A DNA stretch of 64,000 nucleotides from Cylicocyclus nassatus (lineage: Eukaryota; Nematoda; Chromadorea; Rhabditida; Strongylidae), in the NCBI GenBank assembly GCA_958299035.1, contig CATQJL010000112.1, positions 58,449,823-58,513,822 on the forward strand. Direction: 5' to 3'. How positions within the stretch are numbered: position 1 is the first letter of the stretch; every line of letters begins with the position of its first letter. The notes below the pieces were generated by a model, which did no database searches, had not been told where the DNA came from, and saw only the letters and a program-made list of their open reading frames with translations. Of this stretch, positions 1 to 9,986 are shown piece by piece. The translations under genes and the position numbers were made by a program.

Positions 1-148
1 CCTTTTTGAAGGACCGCACAGCCCTCAGGTACTTTCCGCTGAAAGAAAGTACCCCAAACTTGGGTAATAAAACCATCGATGGCACCTCTGCCACATAGAG
101 TCTCATCTTTTCTCGGCGTACGCCCGAAACTGCGTAAAAAGAGTCTGA

Positions 149-335
149 GCGCCTGCTGAAAGTTTGGTCAGCGCTCGCTGAAAGAGATTGTTTGACGAGC
201 GCTTGCAGAAAATTTTGTATTGATGCCCGCTTGCAGAAAACGCAAATACCGCCCGCTGAAGATTTGGCCACGCCCCGAAATCCTGCTGACCGCTTGCAGA
301 AAAGCGCGAGTTTGCGGACCGCCTGCCCCCGGCGA
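149..335. repeat. Degenerate ~27 bp tandem repeat
   Basis: A motif close to GCGCTTGCAGAAAA recurs at about 149, 171, 199, 226, 251 and 290. The spacing is 22-28 bp except for the last gap, where one unit appears lost. Copies vary at CTTGCAG versus CCTGCTG or CTCGCTG. A short frame runs across it (220-411) but is simply repeat-encoded and has no recognisable domain. Confidence 0.5.
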
Positions 336-1166
336 TTATCTGAGGTTTGGCTCTGGTCTTAGATCTCCGCGGGGTCTCAACGAAACTCTACAACATTATA
401 TATCATTCTGATCATCATGTCACGACGAGGAGAACTGACAACGTCTCAAGCGTTGAAGATCACTCATTAATGAGATAGACCAGCGTTTTCGTCCGCGACT
501 CCCTGCGAAAAATTTAAGCGCAGCTTCTCATGTTTTTTTTTACTCCAACGGCTTTCCTAGATCTTTGAAACTCGACTTTGGTCGAATGAGAGGTTAACTG
601 AGAAATTTTGTTTTGAATTCTGGCGAGAATCTCACAGAAACCATCTTTTTAACGTAAAAAAGGCCGTGAAAACGCAAATTCTCAGTTTCGCTGAGATAAC
701 CCAAAGGTATTATTCCCTATATTTGCTTCATTAACATTCGTTCCGATATGGTCAGGATAGTAACATCCGGGGCGAAGCCCCGGATGACTTCTTTTTTTTC
801 CAGGTGAAGGTTGTGTCCCCTCATAGCCCTCAAAGTGGAGGTTACCAGAGTACGTGGCTCTATATATCGAGGGTATGCCGCCAGCAAAATCTTTTTTTTA
901 GAAATGGCATGTGTGCTCGGGTTCAGTGGATTTTTGGTTTACCGTGTTTCTGCTAAACACAATGGATTAGTTCCTTTATTCTCAAGCCCGGACTCTCCGG
1001 CAATACTTCAACAAATACTAAAAAAAAGTGCTAGACTGTAAGTATTCGAAAGGCTGCCAGACGGCAGCCTCCTTTGTTCCATGGGAGTGGTAACCACAAA
1101 AAAAACACTGTTTTTGAGATGTGTGCAAAATAAAGGTACAAGACCGCAAAACATGTGGTCGCAAAC
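336..1166. other. Intergenic, no gene recognised
   Basis: AT-rich sequence with only short random-looking frames. No family resemblance was seen on either strand. Confidence 0.5.
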
Positions 1167-1200
1167 AAGCTCATGCTGTCGGCTACGACAGCATGAGCTT
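1167..1200. repeat. Perfect 15 bp hairpin
   Basis: AAGCTCATGCTGTCG (1167-1181) is followed by a 4 nt loop and its exact reverse complement (1186-1200). Could be a transcript hairpin, or the core of a small palindromic transposon remnant. No flanking duplication is obvious. Confidence 0.75.
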
Positions 1201-3126
1201 AGTATGTCACAGAGATCTTACCTTGTTGATTGATGTGATTGTTAAGATCTTGTTCCTCCTGAACCAGACTACAGCAAGGAAACAGCCAATGATATTAGAA
1301 GACGGTGGAAAAGGTACTAATGCAGTGATTATACCGATAGTATGCATACCTGCAAAGAACCAAAATTTTGAAATTATTACTAAGCTTGAGACATATCTAA
1401 AGGTTTCTTGACACTAAAGTCTACACAAGCAATTCGGAATAAGAAGCGATTTCAAACAGATCTCGAATCACTTTGTTCTCGACTTTAATCAAATTTGAGA
1501 CAGTCCAAAATCGGTTAAGACATCTAACGGATTCTACACCTGATTATTTTAGTCTAGTGAGAGAAGCCCTGTACATTTCTATATCAGCATCCTAGTGTAC
1601 GCTTTGAAGAAAGATGAATGGCTTTGAAAAACGAGCAGCGTTTGGGATTATTAGGAACATGCAAAAAGATGAGCTGCAACTTACACGACAGTACAACAAA
1701 AAATCTGAAAAGCTGTGTAGCAGGCTTTTCATGCATGTTCATGCTACAACCCAAGATTCTCCGAATTCTTCGAGTATTCTGAACGTTAAAATCACAACTT
1801 TGAAAAACAATAAAGATTGGTATCGCTTATGAGGAAGCAAGATAGAGTAGGAACTTCATATTTGAAGTCAACGATACCTAATTTTGATTTTTAGCTTGTT
1901 TAATTTCTTCCTGAGGCAAAATATGGCCCTTGATGGCTTAAAACTAATGTTCCTCACGTAATGCCACTGTGAACACTCTGTTATGCTCTCACTAGCGAGA
2001 AAATTTTTCAAGAGTTCTCATAGCCCCACAGTTATAAAGAGTGTTTTTCAGTTTCTACTAAAGATTTGATTGAAGCCAGCCCTACCATATGCTACCCAAG
2101 GATCCGCAAAATTGATTAGAAGGGAATTACTAGCAATCATATATTTTATGTTTCAAGACATCCTATACATTTCCAAACATTATAAACATCCATCTATGAA
2201 TCACTGTAATTTCCGTTTTGCTGATGAAACTGTCCGAAGTTTTGTTGAACTGTGCGCATGCTAGCTTACAATCACTTCTAAAAACGGCTTCCAGACTCGT
2301 TGATTTCGCTTATAAACCCACTTGCTTCCTTTAACCACTAATGCATTCTTCGACTCTCTTTTTTGTACAGTTACATTCTGAGGTAAAAAACATTTGCAGC
2401 GCCTATGACTTGTCATTCCATTCAAAAAACGACTGCTATCTTTTTTATTATGAAAACATTTTATAGTAAGTCAATCATCTTTAACAATCAGCTGGTTTCA
2501 GTTCCCAAGCTCAGGTTGATCTCAGAAGTCATGGAATAGCGAAAAAAGCGTTTTCCGATAAATGAGGCGAAGGGCGTTCTTGCAAACTTTGCGTAATCGC
2601 TGACGTTGACGGATAGACTTCAACCTCATCATGGGTCTCACTCTTTTGAACCAAAACCGAATTTCAAACCCATGAAAATTCTGCAATGTGACCAATATGG
2701 AGCTGTACAACAATAACGTATGCGCATAGCTACAGAAAAGTTTCATCGCTAAGCATTCTAGATAGTTGTCACTCTCCGAATACCGATCTCATCGAGTACA
2801 GGAACTCTGTACTCCTCGAGGAGATTTGATTTCCATAGAATCAATTGGATTAGCCACCCTGTCGCAACAGCACACGGATCTGTGGCGAGGAGATTTTTTA
2901 TATGTATCACTTATATGGATCATCTCAGAGAATTTCTGCCGTACACCAAGAAGCAACCTTAATTTAATTTTTATGACCACAATCAATCAGAGAGATCAAG
3001 GATGTGGCCCCTCTTGGCCTCAAGTGAATATCGACAGGTTTTCACTTACCGATCCTACCATCCATGGATACATAAAGCGCTGGGCATACATCACACTTTT
3101 TATACCACTCAGACAGTCGAAGGGAT
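1201..3126. other. Intergenic, mostly unrecognised
   Basis: No protein family is visible in any frame. About 1845-1965 resembles the inner part of the mariner MITEs seen at 37.2, 50.0 and 59.3 kb: a TTCATATTTGAAGTCA-like stretch, then a GAGGCAAAATATGGCCCTTGATGG-like block. It is probably a terminally eroded copy. Confidence 0.4.
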
Positions 3127-3667
3127 ACCTCCGGAGCGAAAATGGGAGGGTCCCGGGCTCTGCCCAACGGGGGTTTGCCACTCGTGCTCTGGAGCTCTCC
3201 CATTTCACCCGTTTTGGTGCTCCGGAGGCTCCTCCAAATCTGGTGCACCCCCGGAGCAGAGATTTGCGAGTCCCGAGGAAGTCCCATCCCATCTCACGCG
3301 TTTTGCTGTTCCGGGGCCTCTCCAAATCTGGCACACTCCCGGAGCAGAGATTTGCGAGTCCCGGGGAGGGGTTCCATTCGCCTTCTTGTGACGTTACCGT
3401 ATAATCTCAATCATGTCACCGTGACGTCACAAGAAGGCGAATGGAATCCCTCCCCGGGACTCGCAAATCTCTGCTCCGGGGGTGCGCCAGATTTGGAGGA
3501 GCCCCGGAGCAGCAAAACGCGTGAAATGGGATGGGACCCCTCCCACTCGCAAATCTCTGCTCCGGGGTGCGCTACATTTGGAGGAGCCCCGGAGCAGCAA
3601 AGCGCGTGAAATGGGAGGGCTCCGGAGCACGAAGTGGCAGATCCCCGCCATTTGCCCTCCGGAAATT
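3127..3667. mobile_element. Foldback element with repeated arms
   Basis: Two arms of roughly 240-270 bp are reverse complements around a short AT-rich centre near 3400-3425. Each arm carries tandem versions of an ~85-100 bp unit containing CCGGAGCAGAGATTTGCGAG and a CTCACGCGTTTTGCTG segment. It is GC-rich compared with its surroundings and has no coding capacity beyond arm-encoded shadow frames. The right arm abuts a hAT-type MITE starting at 3669. The outer limits are approximate and I could not assign a superfamily. Confidence 0.7.
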
Positions 3668-3668
3668 T

Positions 3669-4021
3669 CAGTGGCGCGCGCCCCCATCCCCGATGGGTCG
3701 CGAATTTTTAAAAATTACTTATATGGGTTATAAATGCGCACGTGACTTGTTTACTTTTGTAAACAATTAAAGTAATTTCAAAAATTTTTAAATATTCAAA
3801 TTAGCCTTGTAAAAAAGTTTTTTCGGGGGTATGGCTGACGTTACGCCCCCTTTTTCCGGATTTTAGGGGTTGGAAACTCGCAAAAATTTTGAGAAGCACC
3901 CCAAAAAATTTTTCCCAATGAAGGTGGTTTTTCCAATGACGCCACCTTCCTTCACTGGGAAAAACTTTTTGCCCCCTCCCCCTCCCCCCCCCCCCCGAAC
4001 GGAAATCCTGGGACGCCACTA
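3669..4021 (-). mobile_element. hAT-type MITE, copy 1
   Basis: The ends read CAGTGGCG (3669) and CGCCACTA (4014-4021), an imperfect inverted repeat. In reverse orientation the body matches the copy at 51378-51750: a GGATTT...CCCC start, a C-tract at about 3985-3996, TTCGGGGGTATGGCTGACGT versus the CGTGGCGTTAGCCACG block, and an AT-rich centre with AAACAAGTCAC. No clean 8 bp duplication remains here. Confidence 0.75.
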
Positions 4022-4670
4022 CCACGTTTCAAGCGATTTCTGGTCGTCGCGATTTGCTGGAACTAGCGACGCACGGCTACTGAATTTCCTGGTTGCTTGT
4101 TTATGGGCATACTCTTGCGCGATTCGTGCATTTTCACACATAGCACGCTATGCAGGTCCTGAACCACATACAGATATTTATATTACATCCTGTTTCAATG
4201 CAGAAGTTTGCAGCAATTTTTCCATCTGTATTCTCAGTTTGTATTTCTTTCAGAACCGATTAGAACGCATGACCACAAGAAATCCCGACTATTCCAGTAT
4301 GTGGGCCCCAAAATCACGTCCTTATGTTCATGGAGTCACGGCAGGTATACGTATGAGGTCAAAAAAACAATTTGCTCTAAACTTCGTTTAGGGCAGTCAT
4401 TTGGAATTTGAATATAATATTGAGACATTTTTTCTGTTTTTGGGATACAGCAGGTGGGTCAAAAGTTCAAATTTGTTCAACGCTTTGCCTTGTGGGTAGT
4501 TCAAGCATGCTGAGTACGACATGCTTGGCGGGGGTCAAGCATGCATATTGATACATGATTCTCTATGCTTGGGTAGCCATTTGAGGAGATCGAAGACTAG
4601 TGAGCCCTCTGCCTTGAGATCCCCCCCTTCTCGCTCGCCCAGGGTCCCTGACGGATTCGTCCGCCTTGGG
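4022..4670. other. Intergenic, no gene recognised
   Basis: Contains small repeats of AAGCATGC around 4503-4545. The frames present show no recognisable domain. Confidence 0.4.
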
Positions 4671-4674
4671 TTAA

Positions 4675-5041
4675 AGGCACCGTCCACCCAAATTCTCGAC
4701 TTCCATGTTTTTGTCGCTTCCGGGCCTTCTGAAGGCCCTGATTTCGAATATGAAGTCGAGAATCCCAAAAACCCCTATTTTGGAGAAAGCGGGACGGGTG
4801 GAAGTGCAGTTTGCAGGGCTGCGGCGCGGTTATCGCCCGGCGTATATCAGCGCCGCAGCCCACAAAGCTGCAAAATGGGCGGATTGACCACCTCTGGATC
4901 ACGTATCACGTAACTTCCAGAGCGGAATTCTCGCTCCGGAAACAATCTTTTGCGGGGAAACTTGGGGGTTGGCCTAGTGTGGGGGCCCACATTAGCATAC
5001 CATTGAATCTCGTGAACCCTCACTTTGGGTGGACGGTGCCT
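4675..5041. mobile_element. TTAA-flanked MITE (family A), copy 1
   Basis: Terminal repeats AGGCACCGTCCACCCAAA and its complement TTTGGGTGGACGGTGCCT are flanked on both sides by TTAA (4671-4674 and 5042-5045). The interior aligns with the copy at about 51011-51337, sharing TTCCATGTTTTTGTCGC, GGCCTTCTGAA and CTTGGGGGTT. TTAA target sites are typical of piggyBac-like and some other cut-and-paste families, so the superfamily is inferred only. No transposase is present. Confidence 0.85.
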
Positions 5042-5059
5042 TTAAGCTGGTCAGCCAGG

Positions 5060-5272
5060 CCCTGGTAATTTATTACATCCCCATGCGTTCAGGTAAGGGA
5101 AAAGGATCTCGGTGGAGCCCCACTCACTTCTTGGAGATGGAGAGCGACCTGATCATCCAGCAGGGGACAATGTGATCCAAGCCCGAGTGTTTTGTGTTCT
5201 GTGTTTTGTGTTCTTTTGGTTTCTATTTTTGGCACACTTTCGTGTATTATAAATAAATAAATGAATAAATGA
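5060..5272 (+). mobile_element. Possible LINE 3' end with ATAA tail
   Basis: A unique stretch ends in an ATAAATAAATAAATGA tail at about 5249-5270, the form of the 3' end of many non-LTR retrotransposons. No reverse transcriptase motif is left, so this is weak. Confidence 0.3.
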
Positions 5273-5345
5273 TATATTGGAAAATAGAAAATTTCGAATA
5301 ACCGAATAATCGTATAAATTCATTGACAGATTTCGAGTAAGGAAG

Positions 5346-5593
5346 TTGACCCAAAGAATGAAAATCGTTTCGCTAAAACTTCGTCTAGGGGGGGGGGGTT
5401 GTTTCGTATGCTGAACACGAATATGATGTTTATTTCGTGCAACAGCGTCATCCGGTGGAGTTAAGGTAGGATTACGGTAGGGGGTCAAAATCACGGATTT
5501 GCCCGAAACTTGGCCTAGAGGGGTTCTTCGGCCCGCTGATGCTGAATATCCATTGGTTTTGCACCGTCGCGTCATTTTCTCAGGTTATCGTAG
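5346..5593. mobile_element. Left arm of a TIR element split by the BEL insertion
   Basis: This arm is the inverted counterpart of about 16845-17112. It shares TTTCGCTAAAACTTCGTC, a G-tract, GTATGCTGAACAC, CATCCGGTGGAGTTA, GGATTTGCCC and TTCGGCCCGCTGATGCTG. The arm runs up to the exact insertion point of the BEL retrotransposon at 5593. TTCGAA-rich sequence lies just outside both arms (5275-5330 and 17110-17230). Confidence 0.8.
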
Positions 5594-6111
5594 TGAATTG
5601 ACACGTGTGTCGCTCTAGCTTGCCACGCGGGACTTTGAGGACGTGCGCGAGTCGGTTCGAGTGTTACCTCAAACTTGGGTAATTAAACCTTTATTAAGAC
5701 TAACAAATAACAAATAATGCGCAAAGGTGCTAAACTAAATCCTACAACTATTCTAAGTACAATTACATGATAACTGATGTTACTGTGACTGTGACTGTGA
5801 CTGTGACTACCTACAGACGGTGTAGTGCGGAGAACCTATCGTGCAATGAGTCGTGCAGAGAAAAGGCTAAACTAATACAAAGCAAAAAAGGAACAGTGAG
5901 CCATCTCTAACTGCTAGCTTATATACAGCAAACACATAAACATATACATCAAATACATAAACATAATACAAAGAATGTCTGTGAAGCAAAGAGATAAAGC
6001 CTTGTTCTCATAACAACTATCACACACCTTAGCTATCTGTGATTCTGTGATTCTGTGATTCGCGTTGATTCTCCGCATTCCTGTGAAGATACTGACTCAC
6101 GAGTCAGTATA
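5594..6111 (-). repeat. 3' LTR (518 bp) of the BEL element
   Basis: Same length and content as the 16145-16662 copy, bounded by TGAATTGACACG at the left and GAGTCAGTATA at the right on the plus strand. AATAAA on the minus strand at 5690-5695 is the likely polyadenylation signal for element transcripts. Confidence 0.95.
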
Positions 6112-6121
6112 CTCCGGCCTC
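6112..6121 (-). other. Polypurine tract
   Basis: In element sense GAGGCCGGAG lies directly against the 3' LTR and is the presumed plus-strand primer. It overlaps the stop codon of the third ORF. It is short and has two C interruptions, so this is positional evidence mainly. Confidence 0.5.
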
Positions 6122-7778
6122 AGCAATAGAAGTCGGGGGGACCTCGCGGTGTAGTAGGCCGTGACTGATAATCTGGTGTCCGCTTCTCTTCTTGTGCTCG
6201 TGCTGATGCGCTGCGTCTCCACGAGTTCATGAGTTCCTCCTTGCACCTGTCAATCCTTCTGAGGAGATCCTTCCTTAGCTGAACCTTCCGGGTATACTCC
6301 TCGGGCTTGGTGCAGATGCTTGCGTGGTGCTCACGGTGCTCTGATGGTGGCGCCGATGGGTCAGCTCTCTTGCAGTAGAAGCAGATTGGGCGTTTCCTGC
6401 AGCTTAACGCGTCGTGCAGTTCGATACAGTTTAGACATCGTCCTTCCTCGCGCAGGATTTCCAGTCTTTCGGCCACACTTCTTATCCTTGGGCATGCATC
6501 AGAATAGTGCTTCCCAAACACCTTGCAGTAGACGCACATGAGGAGTGATTCGTTGTCCTTCATTTCTCGATCTCCGAAGCGTCTTTCGATTCCTCCGCAG
6601 TTGGATAAGAAGTGTTCTACGTCACTTAACTCCCTTTCGCTCTGATCCAGGAGTCTCTGAAGGTTGGCTTGTTGCCGGTCAGACTCCGATACGGGACTTT
6701 CGTGCCGTCTCTTGGAACCTGTTCTCGTGCAACCAGAATGTGACGTGCGGTCTTCTTCTTCTCCTTGCTGGGCCTGATGTTGTCCTTTCTCTTGGTGCCG
6801 TCTCCTGTCCGGATCTTCGTTGGTGGACATCGTGCTGCTAATGGAGGACTCCATCTTGTCCAGCCAGCTTCTGATGCTCTTACTCTGTGATTTGAGCTCG
6901 TGCTTCCGACTTTCAGCCTCCTCGCTGACTTGGCCAGAAAGGTGTTGTAACTGTGCTGTAATGTCTTCTATCTGGTGCATTGTGCTTTCCTGTTGTCTCT
7001 TGACATCTTCGCGAAGTGAGCGAAATCCGTCTTTCATTTCGCGGGTGACCAGTCCTTCGAAGTGCTGATGCATGGCTTGCATCCACTCCCGTGTTTCGTG
7101 CTGCTGCTTTTTGACGTCGTCCTGCAAATCCATAAAGGCGTTTCTCATCTCACGAAGAGTTTTGTCTTCTGCGGCTGTGTTCCGTTTGAATTCGCATTCT
7201 GCTTCTTCTACCGCTGCCTTTTCTTCTTTCAAGAGAAGGTCGTAAAGACCTAACAGGTTGTGCACAATGCTGCAGACTCGATCCTTCGTGTAATTGCGCC
7301 GAGTCTGCCTGGGTTCGGGATAGCCTTCGTCTCCCGGCTCCGTCGTCTCGTAGAAGACTTCGGCTGATAGCTCATTAATGTAGGCCAGTCGTTCAAGCTC
7401 GTTCGCTTCGTTCATTGCCACCAAGACTTCGTACCACTCGTGCGCTAACACGAACTGGTCTCTCATGACTGTGAGATTCGTGCGTTCTTCTTTGTGCTCC
7501 ATGTAGAGTTGCTTTATCTTCAGAAGATAGTGCAACGCTCCACCTCTGACAATGATCATATCCCATCTGTCCATCATAAGAGAAACAAATCGTGCTTTGG
7601 CGTGCTTGTGTAGACTTTCAAACTCATAGCATTTGTCCGCGTAAAATTTGAGTTTCTGCCGGACGATGCTTTCCGTGGGACGAGCCGGTGAACTCTCGAC
7701 CATTCTTATCTTCCGTGCGAACTCTTGCCTTAGTTTCTCCTCCATAAATCTGCGCTCTTCTTCCGTGAACTTGTCCAT
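6120..7778 (-). CDS. Third ORF: coiled-coil, zinc-knuckle (Gag-like) protein
   Basis: About 552 residues from the ATG at 7778; an upstream TTG at 7790 would add four. The N-terminal half (to about 190) is helical and charged. About 190-315 is a long Glu/Lys/Gln-rich coiled-coil candidate, followed by a basic, low-complexity linker. At about 419-433 there is a knuckle C-X2-C-X5-H-X4-C (CVYCKVFGKHYSDAC), then CLNCIELHDALSC at 452-464 and a third Cys/His cluster at 470-493. The order helical domain, then nucleic-acid-binding knuckles, is Gag-like, yet the element already has a gag upstream. The spacing between knuckles (about 18 residues to CLNC) mimics that of its own gag. Its TGA overlaps the polypurine tract, so the gene ends at the 3' LTR. 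A role in RNA packaging, or as an accessory factor, is inference. I do not recognise a named family. Confidence 0.85.
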   Translation of the reverse strand: MDKFTEEERRFMEEKLRQEFARKIRMVESSPARPTESIVRQKLKFYADKCYEFESLHKHAKARFVSLMMDRWDMIIVRGGALHYLLKIKQLYMEHKEERTNLTVMRDQFVLAHEWYEVLVAMNEANELERLAYINELSAEVFYETTEPGDEGYPEPRQTRRNYTKDRVCSIVHNLLGLYDLLLKEEKAAVEEAECEFKRNTAAEDKTLREMRNAFMDLQDDVKKQQHETREWMQAMHQHFEGLVTREMKDGFRSLREDVKRQQESTMHQIEDITAQLQHLSGQVSEEAESRKHELKSQSKSIRSWLDKMESSISSTMSTNEDPDRRRHQEKGQHQAQQGEEEDRTSHSGCTRTGSKRRHESPVSESDRQQANLQRLLDQSERELSDVEHFLSNCGGIERRFGDREMKDNESLLMCVYCKVFGKHYSDACPRIRSVAERLEILREEGRCLNCIELHDALSCRKRPICFYCKRADPSAPPSEHREHHASICTKPEEYTRKVQLRKDLLRRIDRCKEELMNSWRRSASARAQEEKRTPDYQSRPTTPRGPPDFYC

Positions 7779-8252
7779 TATCTGTAACAATAATTGAGTG
7801 ATTAGATGCCGGATTTTGGTTTCTACTCAAGTAGTTGTTATCAATTCTTTTCCATCCCCGTAGGTTTAGTCAAGCACGGTGTGATCGCCGCCGCGAATAT
7901 TGCGATGTTTTGATTCGGAGCTTTGCCGCTCATTACACCTGCTTTTTTTTGCCGTATTTCATGCTTCTTGCCGTTTCTTGTTTTATATTGATTGTTTTTT
8001 CTCTTTTAATGTTTATGGCTTTCACATCAGCTATAAGGTGATCCTCCCTCTTTATAATCCTGTCCCTTTGGTGGTAGAAAAGAGATGTCTTTCTGAGAGC
8101 CAACAAGGGTTTGTCGTGCTTTTGACTGACCTCGCCGGCAGATTTGCATGATGTTTTGTGTGTCTCATGTTTTCTGTGTCCGACTAAGTTATTTGCTATT
8201 GAATCTGGAGTTTAGTGCTCGTGCTATTGTGCCTGTCGTGGATTCATGCGCA
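7779..8252 (-). other. Spacer between env and third ORF
   Basis: 474 bp with no convincing frame. Its downstream edge carries a splice-acceptor-like TTATTGTTACAG (7782-7793 in minus sense), placed to produce a separate mRNA for the third ORF. Confidence 0.5.
7782..7793 (-). promoter_or_regulatory. Candidate splice acceptor before third ORF
   Basis: In element sense, TTATTGTTACAG is followed immediately by ATAATGG, so the first ATG (7778) would be three bases into the exon. Nematode acceptors have this pyrimidine/AG form. It could receive a cis-splice from the 5' leader or a trans-spliced leader. Confidence 0.5.
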
Positions 8253-9986
8253 TCAGAGAATTTTCTGCCGTGGCTTCTTCCCTCGTTGTTTTCGAAGAGA
8301 TTTGAGCAGCGTGCGCAATATCCACCCCACTAGACAGACGCATAACTTGCACAAGCAATAGCCAAGTCGGAAAATGAATCTGATCACTGTGCAAAATACC
8401 ATGTTCGTGATGCAAGTGTATGTCATCAGCAATGCGAGCGCCACTAGTGCAATGGTGATCACTAGTGTATAGCCCCAGTTGCGAAATACTTCGAATATAT
8501 GTCCAAAGTCTGGAAGATTTATTTCCGAGAAGATTTCGCTTTCTCCTTTCAAGATGCGTCGCGTCGCTTCGTGTAGGTTTCCCGTGTAGTGTAGAATTCC
8601 TGCAATCTCAAAGGAGTTAACCGTTGTCCCACATTTAATAGTACATTTTCTGTGGAACTGGGCCTTTTGACTTATGAAGCTTATATTTGTTTGTGTACCT
8701 TCCTGTGAGCACAAAACCGTGAATGCATCGTCGCCGCATTCTATTTCTGCCCGTGCTGCAGGTGTTGAGGAAATGCATGTGATTAGGGCTTTGGCTCCCT
8801 TTGTGCATTTATAGCACCCTGTGCAATGGGCATTTTTACTTGTGCATACCGCTTCTGATCGTACTGAAGTCGTGCTAAATTTCCCTTTGATGCGTAGTAG
8901 GAATAGCGCTGTTGGTAGCTGTGGTATTTTTGAAGTTATCGTTCCGTTCATTTCCTGGAATTCAAGGTTGGGTCGCAATATAGGCAATCTATACCGTGGT
9001 TCCCGAATATGTGATGTGAGGTTGCCCTCCTTGCAGTCGCAGCGCATTTTCGACTCTGCTGGTGTACAGGTGCATTCCTCTCTCACCTCGCAGGTAAGGT
9101 TTCGTGCCTCTTCTTGTGAATTACATGTTAGAGGTGGCTGGTAGTCCGTTGGAGCCAGTGCGAAGAGTTTACCATCCGTGAGAAAGGCTGTGTTTAGCAG
9201 AGGTGTTGGTGGAGTGCTGATCGATGAAAGAGTAATTGCAAATATCGAAAGTATACTGGGTTGATTTGGAACAAGACGAATGTCGTGAAGTTGTGTTGGC
9301 TTTCCTTCTTCGCTAATAGAGAGTTGTAGGTTTACTACCTGTTTCCATCTTCCACATCTGAAGATCTCATACACCTCCTCATCGTTTGGTATGAGATAAA
9401 TCCTGTAAAATAAGCACCCGGAACTGGGGTAAAAGCAGTCACAACCCGGTCCGCCGCAGCTTTTTACGCATCCGGTTACGCCTGGGTAGTAATTTGCTTT
9501 GTGCAGTTCTGGGATTTGAGATGTTCGCGTGATACTTCCACATTTATCTCCTACGCATGATCCTGCATGTGGACATCGTTTGCTGTCCAATAGTGCATAC
9601 TGCGTGCTTCTAGTGAACAGTATCGTTTGTTTTTCGCAGATCAGATTGAGGCTTTTCCAAAGTAGTTTTACTTCTAGGATGTTGTTGTTCTTGCCTTTCA
9701 ATCTGATGCAGGCTTCTTGCTTGAAAGGGTTGATTTTGAGAATCTCCGTTGTATCAATCGTGCAATAATGGCCTCGTTTTGAGCGATAGCAGGATCTGCT
9801 TTGGTGCGTAAAGACATCTACGTCTTGGCACGCTTGCAGTATTGTGCTCACGCTTAGTGCCATGAGTATTGCACTTCTAGAGAACGAAATCCTTCGACGT
9901 CTGTGATGGGCTGGTGCCAATATCTTTGCCATCGTGTTCCATACTGTTTTAACCGATAATCGTACACACAATACAACTATCTTCAA
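8253..9986 (-). CDS. Phlebovirus-Gc-like envelope glycoprotein, main part
   Basis: A 577-residue frame, +1 relative to pol; the same frame stays open upstream past 10000, overlapping the previous segment. An arginine-rich HHRRRR site (27-32) precedes a hydrophobic segment and a cysteine-rich ectodomain. The CGGPGCDCF cluster at about 177-185 resembles the fusion-loop region of phlebovirus-type class II fusion proteins, and more cysteine pairs follow at about 380-460. A transmembrane helix lies near 508-532, with a basic, cysteine-containing cytoplasmic tail. Domain order matches envelopes carried by nematode BEL elements, thought to have been captured from phlebovirus-like ancestors. It would sit in secretory and plasma membranes. 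The join with the first envelope segment is interrupted by a one-base frame offset near 9990-10010. Confidence 0.85.
   Translation of the reverse strand: MKIVVLCVRLSVKTVWNTMAKILAPAHHRRRRISFSRSAILMALSVSTILQACQDVDVFTHQSRSCYRSKRGHYCTIDTTEILKINPFKQEACIRLKGKNNNILEVKLLWKSLNLICEKQTILFTRSTQYALLDSKRCPHAGSCVGDKCGSITRTSQIPELHKANYYPGVTGCVKSCGGPGCDCFYPSSGCLFYRIYLIPNDEEVYEIFRCGRWKQVVNLQLSISEEGKPTQLHDIRLVPNQPSILSIFAITLSSISTPPTPLLNTAFLTDGKLFALAPTDYQPPLTCNSQEEARNLTCEVREECTCTPAESKMRCDCKEGNLTSHIREPRYRLPILRPNLEFQEMNGTITSKIPQLPTALFLLRIKGKFSTTSVRSEAVCTSKNAHCTGCYKCTKGAKALITCISSTPAARAEIECGDDAFTVLCSQEGTQTNISFISQKAQFHRKCTIKCGTTVNSFEIAGILHYTGNLHEATRRILKGESEIFSEINLPDFGHIFEVFRNWGYTLVITIALVALALLMTYTCITNMVFCTVIRFIFRLGYCLCKLCVCLVGWILRTLLKSLRKQRGKKPRQKIL

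Noticed and set aside
45..75. AAACTTGGGTAATAAAACC resembles part of the BEL LTR (AAACTTGGGTAATTAAACC)
   Set aside because: The similarity stops after about 20 bases on both sides, too short to call an LTR fragment.
3020..3609. Several overlapping frames of 80-212 codons on both strands
   Set aside because: They arise from the GC-rich foldback arms; the same peptide segments recur in each arm and no domain is present.
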